Part shown: one piece after another, positions 5,316-5,339 of the stretch
How positions within the stretch are numbered: position 1 is the stretch's first letter
How the letters are laid out: every line of letters starts with the position of its first letter
Source: Sphingomonas sp. CCH9-E2
GTDB lineage: Bacteria > Pseudomonadota > Alphaproteobacteria > Sphingomonadales > Sphingomonadaceae
Length of the DNA: 5,339 bases
NCBI RefSeq assembly: GCF_001557215.1
Contig: NZ_LSJM01000211.1
Coordinates: 1-5,339, forward strand
Direction of reading: 5' to 3'
Made by a program: the position numbers and the translations under genes
The notes under the pieces: model-generated
Seen by the model: the letters and a program-made list of their open reading frames with translations, nothing else
Told to the model about the DNA's origin: nothing
Database searches by the model: none

Positions 5316-5339
5316 TGACCAGCTCGGCAAAATTCCGCC

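Noticed and set aside
4506..5318. Plus-strand open frame of 270 codons opposite the 2OG oxygenase
   Set aside because: The minus-strand frame carries clear oxygenase motifs; the plus-strand translation is a shadow with no domain pattern.
5184..5330. N-terminal extension of the 2OG oxygenase to 5330
   Set aside because: The extra residues are Pro/Arg-rich and encoded by the hairpin repeat; the family-typical start is MTIKTLFATRF at 5183.

Overview
The window looks like an ordinary chromosomal stretch from a GC-rich alphaproteobacterium, most likely a sphingomonad (Sphingomonas/Sphingopyxis-like). The inference rests on overall GC content, protein styles (Ala/Arg-rich frames, a glycine-zipper envelope protein with an Arg/Asp-rich middle), GC-rich intergenic repeats of a kind common in sphingomonads, and two promoter-like sites matching the alphaproteobacterial EcfG (general stress response) consensus. 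No mobile element, CRISPR array, rRNA or tRNA was seen.

Left part (1-1060, minus strand): a two-gene, probably metal (copper)-related envelope unit. A small secreted Cys/His/Met protein (749-1060) is followed after 51 bp by a large secreted or outer-membrane-type protein with a His- and Pro-rich N-terminal linker; the latter runs off the left edge (1-697). Divergent from these, with only 50 bp between starts, is a DUF2236/MpaB-like oxygenase (1111-1950, plus). It is followed by a multi-pass membrane protein with TspO/MBR-like features (1985-2770, plus), which appears to have its own EcfG-type promoter in the 34-bp gap.

Middle: a 60-bp convergent gap (2771-2830) holds a perfect GC-rich hairpin. 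The universally conserved ATPase/GTPase ychF lies on the minus strand (2831-3931).

Right part (minus strand): a secreted glycine-zipper protein (4054-4518) has a strong intrinsic terminator just after its stop (4004-4035) and an EcfG-type promoter just before its ribosome binding site (4543-4568). Upstream lies a TIGR02466-type 2OG-Fe(II) oxygenase (4584-5183). The right edge (5184-5339) has no credible gene and carries a second GC-rich intergenic repeat.

The most interesting signal is the pair of near-identical EcfG-like promoters, which share an 11-base core CGGAACCATTT. They suggest that the TspO-like protein and the glycine-zipper protein are co-controlled in the general stress response. 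I see no obviously new multi-gene system; the metal-binding secreted pair at the left edge is the best candidate for an under-described function.
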